NCBI GenBank assembly: GCA_905221605.1
Contig: CAJNDS010002166.1
Location: 557,764 to 621,763, forward strand
Direction: 5' to 3'
Origin: Symbiodinium natans
Lineage: Eukaryota; Sar; Dinophyceae; Suessiales; Symbiodiniaceae
DNA length: 64,000 bases
Positions 60,126 through 64,000 of this stretch are shown here, in pieces. The position numbers and the translations under genes are program-made. Numbering within the stretch: the first letter of the stretch is position 1; the number at the start of each line of letters is the position of its first letter. The notes under the pieces were generated by a model. That model made no database searches. It had not been told where the DNA came from and worked only from the letters and a program-made list of their open reading frames with translations.

Positions 60126-60249
60126 CCCTCTACACCCTTAAAAGCCCTGTAAGCCCTACAAACAAGCAACTGCTGCCCCCGGCTGAGCTGTGGGGTACTC
60201 AGATCCTGACCCATGAGCACTGCCACGGCGGGGTTAAAGGAAAGCCCTA

Positions 60250-62880
60250 AGCCGGAAAGGGTGCTTCTGATTTAGGATAGGGTTTAGGGTTTGGGGTTTA
60301 GGGTTCAGGGTTAAGGGTTTACAGTTTAGGGTGTAGGGTTTAGGGTTTAGGGTTTAGGTTCGTCTTCTGGTACACCCGGCTTCCCTAAGGCCCCCAAGTT
60401 CCTGATCCTCAATGGCCTAAAAGCCTCACATGCATCAAGTCCTCACGCTCCAGGGTTTAGGGTTTGGGGTTTAGGGTTTAGGGTTTAGGGTCTCGGGTTT
60501 CGGGAACCCTACTGGGTTTACTAATTTCATGCTCCGTCCTTCGACCCTGAACCCTGGGTCAGCAGGTCGCCACAATGGCCAAGGCCTGGTAAGGCGGCTG
60601 GCAAAGGCAGGTTGATCTTTGTTGAGGTTTTGGGGCTTAGTTTCGTGTTTGGGGTTTGGGGTTGGGTGTGGTTTGGGGGTTTGGGCCTTACGGTTTGGCG
60701 GGTGTGGGGTTGAGGGCCTGGATGTTAGGGTCTGGGGTTAAGGGTCTAGGGTATGGGTTGGGGGTTTCAGGGGTTTGGGAATCTGGGTGTTGTTTTGGGC
60801 TTAGGCTTAGGGATTGGAGGTTTGGAGTAGTGCTTGGGGTCTAAAGAACCCTTATCCCTAACCCGAAACCCCAAACCCTAAACCCGCAAACCCCAAACCC
60901 TACACCCCAATCCTAAACCCCCAAAACCCCACACCCTCAGCCCCAAGCCCTAAACCCCAAACCCTAAACCCCAAACCCTAAACCCTAAACCCCAAACCCC
61001 AAACCTTAAGCCCTATACCCTATACACCCTGAGCCCCACCCCCTAAAGCCTCCTTTGGCGGTGGAGGCGCCCCGTCTGCATGGCAGTCCGGCGTGAGGTC
61101 GCCCTTTCAAGAAGCCTGCTTTGTTTCAGGGTTCAGGGTTTGGGGGTTTAGGGTTTAGGGTTTGGGGTTTGGGGTTTAGGGTTTAGGGTTTGGGGTTTGG
61201 GGTTCAGGGTTCAGGGTTCAGGGTTTAGGGTTCGGGGTTCAGGGTTGAGGGTTTCGGGCTTCGGGAACTGGATGGCCCATGGCCCATGGCCTTACAAGCT
61301 TGAGCGTGCGCTGGGGCTGATGCTTTTCGTGCTAACAGCCCCTGCAACCCTTTTCAGCCCGTAGAGTTTGTGGTGTTCTGATAGGGCCTTCAAATCCCTC
61401 CCAGTGTAGGGGGGTGTAGGCTTTGTAGGCTTTCCGTGATTCAGGTCTCGGGTTGATTCCAAGGCCCCCCAAGCTTAGGATGTAGAGCAGTGTTTCGCAT
61501 TTGGTGTTCAGGATGTAGGTGTCGGGGTCCTGACAGAGTTTGGGAAGAGAAGAGGTGCCAGAATTTGATCTGCCACATGGTAGATGCTCTAAGCAGTGGT
61601 CCCTTGTGGGTTCATGCTCTCATGGAGTTTCCGAAGCCCAAAAACTACCCAAGTAGCCCACTCAGGGTAAGCCCTTATAACAGGTATTCCTGGGGTGGAG
61701 CTTTGAAGGTTTTGTGGAAGGCATTGGTCTGGTCCCGCCCTACAGTAGCCCCGAACTTCTACGTCCGAAGCCCCTAAACCCGAAATCCCTAAGCACCTAA
61801 GCCCCTAAGCCCCTAAGCCCCTAAACCCGAAACCCTAAACCCTAAACCCTAGACCCAGACCCCCAAACTCTATTAAATTCCGAAGCCCCTAAACCCCAAA
61901 CCCTCAACCTCGAAAGGCCGCCAAGGCCGCTACCTCTACGGGTGCAGCCGCCGCAGGCTCTGGGGGGTTGTAGGGTTCAGGGTTCAGGGTTAAGGGTTCA
62001 GTCTGGGGTTTAAGGTTCTGGGTTTAGAGCTTCGGGTTTAGGGTATTTGAGGGTGCCTGCTGGTGCGAAACTTGTAACTTTGTTTCGGGTAGTTGCAAGC
62101 CAACTAGATGTGCGTGCATAAACTAAGAAGCGAGAAGGAGTCCCCTACAACTCTAAACCCTAATCCCTAGACCCAAACCCTAAACCGATTCCCAAACCCC
62201 CTTAACCTTAAAACCCCGAGAGCCGGCGGCGGCTGCATCCGTAACGGTAGCAGCTTTGGCGGCCTTTCGAGGTTGAGGGTTGGGGGTTTCGAGCTTAGGG
62301 CCTTCGGAATTTAGTAGGGCTTAGCATAATTTAGGGGTCTGGGTTTAGGGTTTGGGGTTTAGGGTTTAGGGCTTGGGGCTTAGTCTTTAGGGTTTGAATT
62401 CCCCAAACTCCTGGCCTTTTCGTTGAGAAGCGGCGCCCGTGTCCAGCGGCCCTAAAGCCTCTTCGCCTTCGATCCCCAAGGGGGCTTTCCCAGCATAAAT
62501 CGATTCCGGGTTCAGGGTTCAGGTTTTAGGGTTTAGGGTTTAGGGTTTCGGGTTTAGGGTTTACGGCTTAAATTCCAGGGTTCAGGGTTTAGGGCTCAGG
62601 GTTTAGGGTCTGTAAACCACCCAAACAAGAAGCCTACAGCCCCCAAACCCCTTAACCTCCGAGCCCGAAACCGCAAAGCCCGAAACCCCTGAACCTCTCA
62701 AACGCTCAAACACGTAAACCCCCAACCCGCAGCCCCTAAACCCTAAACTCTGAAACCTCAAACCCTAAGCCCTAAACCCTAAACCCTAAACCCTAAACCC
62801 TAAACCTTAAACCCTAAGCCCTATACACTAAACCCTAAACCCTAGACCCTAAACCCTGAACCTCTTTGCCATCCCTTGCA
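60250..62880. repeat. Degenerate telomere-like tracts, no clear gene
   Basis: TTTAGGG/CCCTAAA variants (TTTGGGG, TTCAGGG, CCCCAAA and others) alternate with 60-200 bp of unique DNA. Open frames (for example 61490-61777, 95 codons) have no recognisable domain. The TTTGGGG-rich 60640-60845 frame is an artefact of the repeat. Confidence 0.8.
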
Positions 62881-63209
62881 GGCAGGAGGGCCGCGACCTG
62901 TCGGAAAGCAGGCTCCATCCTTCCAAAAACTGGCCCCTAAACCCTAAACCCTAAACCCTAAACCCTAAACCCTAAACCCTACACCCTACACCCTAAACTC
63001 TGGACCCTACACCCTAAAACCTAAGCCCCAAACATCTCTCTAAAGAGTCTTAAGCTCACAAATGCGACTACTAGTTGGCCCTACCCCTGCCTAAGCCCCC
63101 CAACAACTCTGCCCTATGCCTCACCAAGAACAAACACAGAAGAATCCAAATCTGACGTGCCCCATCACCGAGAAAGTCCGTAAGAAGCCCTGGAACTCAA
63201 GTCGCCATG

Positions 63210-63342
63210 TTTAGGGTTTAGGGCTAGGGTTTAGGGTTTAGGGTTTAGGGTTTAGGGTTTAGGGTTTACGGTTTAGGGTTTAGGGTTTAGGGTTTAGGGT
63301 TTAGGGTTTAGGGTTTAGGGTTTAGGGTTTAGGGTTTAGGGC
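63210..63342. repeat. TTTAGGG array, about 19 units
   Basis: Near-perfect plus-strand units with one TTTACGG. Confidence 0.95.
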
Positions 63343-63631
63343 TCGCCACACGGGGAGCCAAGTGATACTACATAGCTAGCCATAGCGTCAACGCCCGATG
63401 CCGAAGCACTTGTGAGTCTCCAAGTATTTGATGTTAGGCCAGGTGCACCATTCATGACGAGCACTTTGGAATTTCCTGCTCATATATCTGGAGGTGTTTC
63501 AGGGCTGCTGTGGAAGCTTAGGGTTAAGGGCTCCTCAAAGGAGGAGTTGGTGAAGGGTTTAGGGTTGAGGTTTAGAACTACATGGGGTTCTTGAGCACAG
63601 GATCCGTTGGAATGTACGTCGCTCGACGCCA

Positions 63632-63730
63632 AACCCTAAACCCTAAACCCTAAACCCTAAACCCTAAACCCTAAACCCTAAACCCTAAACCCTAAACCCT
63701 AAACCCTAAACCCTAAACCCTAAACCCTGA
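63632..63730. repeat. CCCTAAA array, about 14 units
   Basis: Perfect plus-strand CCCTAAA units, opposite in orientation to the array 290 bp upstream. Confidence 0.95.
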
Positions 63731-63892
63731 ATCGTAAACCCTAAAACCTACACCCTAAGCCCTGAATCCTAAACCCTAAGCCCAGAATCTTAAACCCTAA
63801 ACCCTAAACCCTCCATCCTAAAGCCCATGAGCCCGAAACCTTTAACCTTCACGGAGGCAGGTGGCAGAGCTGTCCCTCCCACGGCTGCAGCC

Positions 63893-64000
63893 TCAGAGAG
63901 AGGGAGAGGGAGAGGGAGAGGGAGAGGGAGAGGGAGAGGGAGAGGGAGAGGGAGAGGGAGGGGGAGGGGGAGGGGGAGAGGGAGAGAGGGAGAGGGAGAG
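63893..64000. repeat. GGGAGA microsatellite, continues past the window end
   Basis: (GGGAGA)n with GGGGGA variants to the last base. Confidence 0.95.

Larger units (their letters stand above)
5066..63730. repeat. Interspersed telomere-like repeat landscape (TTTAGGG/CCCTAAA)
   Basis: From about 5.07 kb to 63.73 kb the 7-mer TTTAGGG or its complement recurs in dozens of arrays. Arrays run from 2 to about 20 units, in both orientations, with many variants (TTTGGGG, TTCAGGG, TTGAGGG, TTTCGGG, CCCTAAG). They alternate with 50-400 bp of non-repetitive DNA. Because both orientations occur and arrays also lie inside introns, these are interstitial, not a chromosome end. The larger or structurally informative arrays are listed separately. 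Confidence 0.95.

Noticed and set aside
5066-63730. A true chromosome end
   Set aside because: Arrays occur in both orientations, are short and degenerate, and have genes between and around them; no terminal array reaches a window edge.

Overview
The window looks like nuclear DNA of a dinoflagellate. The evidence is: (i) TTTAGGG-type telomere-like repeats scattered in both orientations through about 58 kb; (ii) a multi-exon ankyrin gene whose introns end AG before a G and begin GT, GC or, as inferred here, GA, the splice pattern reported for dinoflagellates; (iii) an exon with a DUF4116-type repeat, abundant in these genomes; (iv) a zinc-ribbon non-LTR retroelement of dinoflagellate style. 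No species can be named. No rRNA, tRNA, CRISPR array or prokaryotic operon was seen.

Layout. 1-3.4 kb: AT/GT-rich sequence with a direct duplication and an inverted arm of the same sequence. 3.4-5.0 kb: unrecognised DNA with one possible exon and an RT-like scrap. 5-18 kb: TTTAGGG/CCCTAAA arrays alternating with short coding-like islands, plus several simple or tandem repeats. 18.5-19.2 kb: two exons of a DUF4116-type gene whose intron is largely telomere-like repeat. 19.2-25.6 kb: more arrays, a G-rich degenerate tract and a few exon-like islands. 25.7-32.5 kb (perhaps to 33.4 kb): one plus-strand ankyrin gene, rebuilt here exon by exon from splice phase; its larger introns hold telomere-like arrays and short inverted-repeat elements. 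33.4-42.7 kb: arrays and islands. 42.8-44.2 kb: a 208-bp satellite. 44.4-48.7 kb: arrays and a minisatellite. 48.8-50.7 kb: nearly three almost identical 666-bp tandem units. 50.9-51.8 kb: arrays. 51.8-60.1 kb: a near-complete non-LTR retroelement. 60.2-64 kb: arrays, ending in a GGGAGA microsatellite.

The retroelement is the most striking object. On the plus strand it carries ORF1 (zinc ribbon plus coiled coil), an apurinic-type endonuclease ORF, a reverse transcriptase-RNase H ORF, a small zinc-finger ORF and a 414-residue ORF of unknown function. The endonuclease/RT and RT/small-ORF junctions are both ATGA stop-start overlaps; ORF1 and the endonuclease ORF are in the same frame, separated by one TAG. 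A 14-bp direct repeat flanks the whole unit, and the 5' junction begins almost directly with a match to the 3' end of the dinoflagellate spliced leader. The flanks are degenerate telomere-like sequence, so it sits inside such a tract.

A second theme is how the telomere-like arrays arrived. One is bracketed by an exact 17-bp direct repeat at an intron acceptor, one interrupts a short inverted-repeat element, one lies between imperfect copies of a ~20-bp sequence, and one pair is arranged like a telomere-telomere fusion. These suggest insertion or break repair rather than simple inheritance of chromosome ends. All gene calls are by eye from sequence; no database search was possible.
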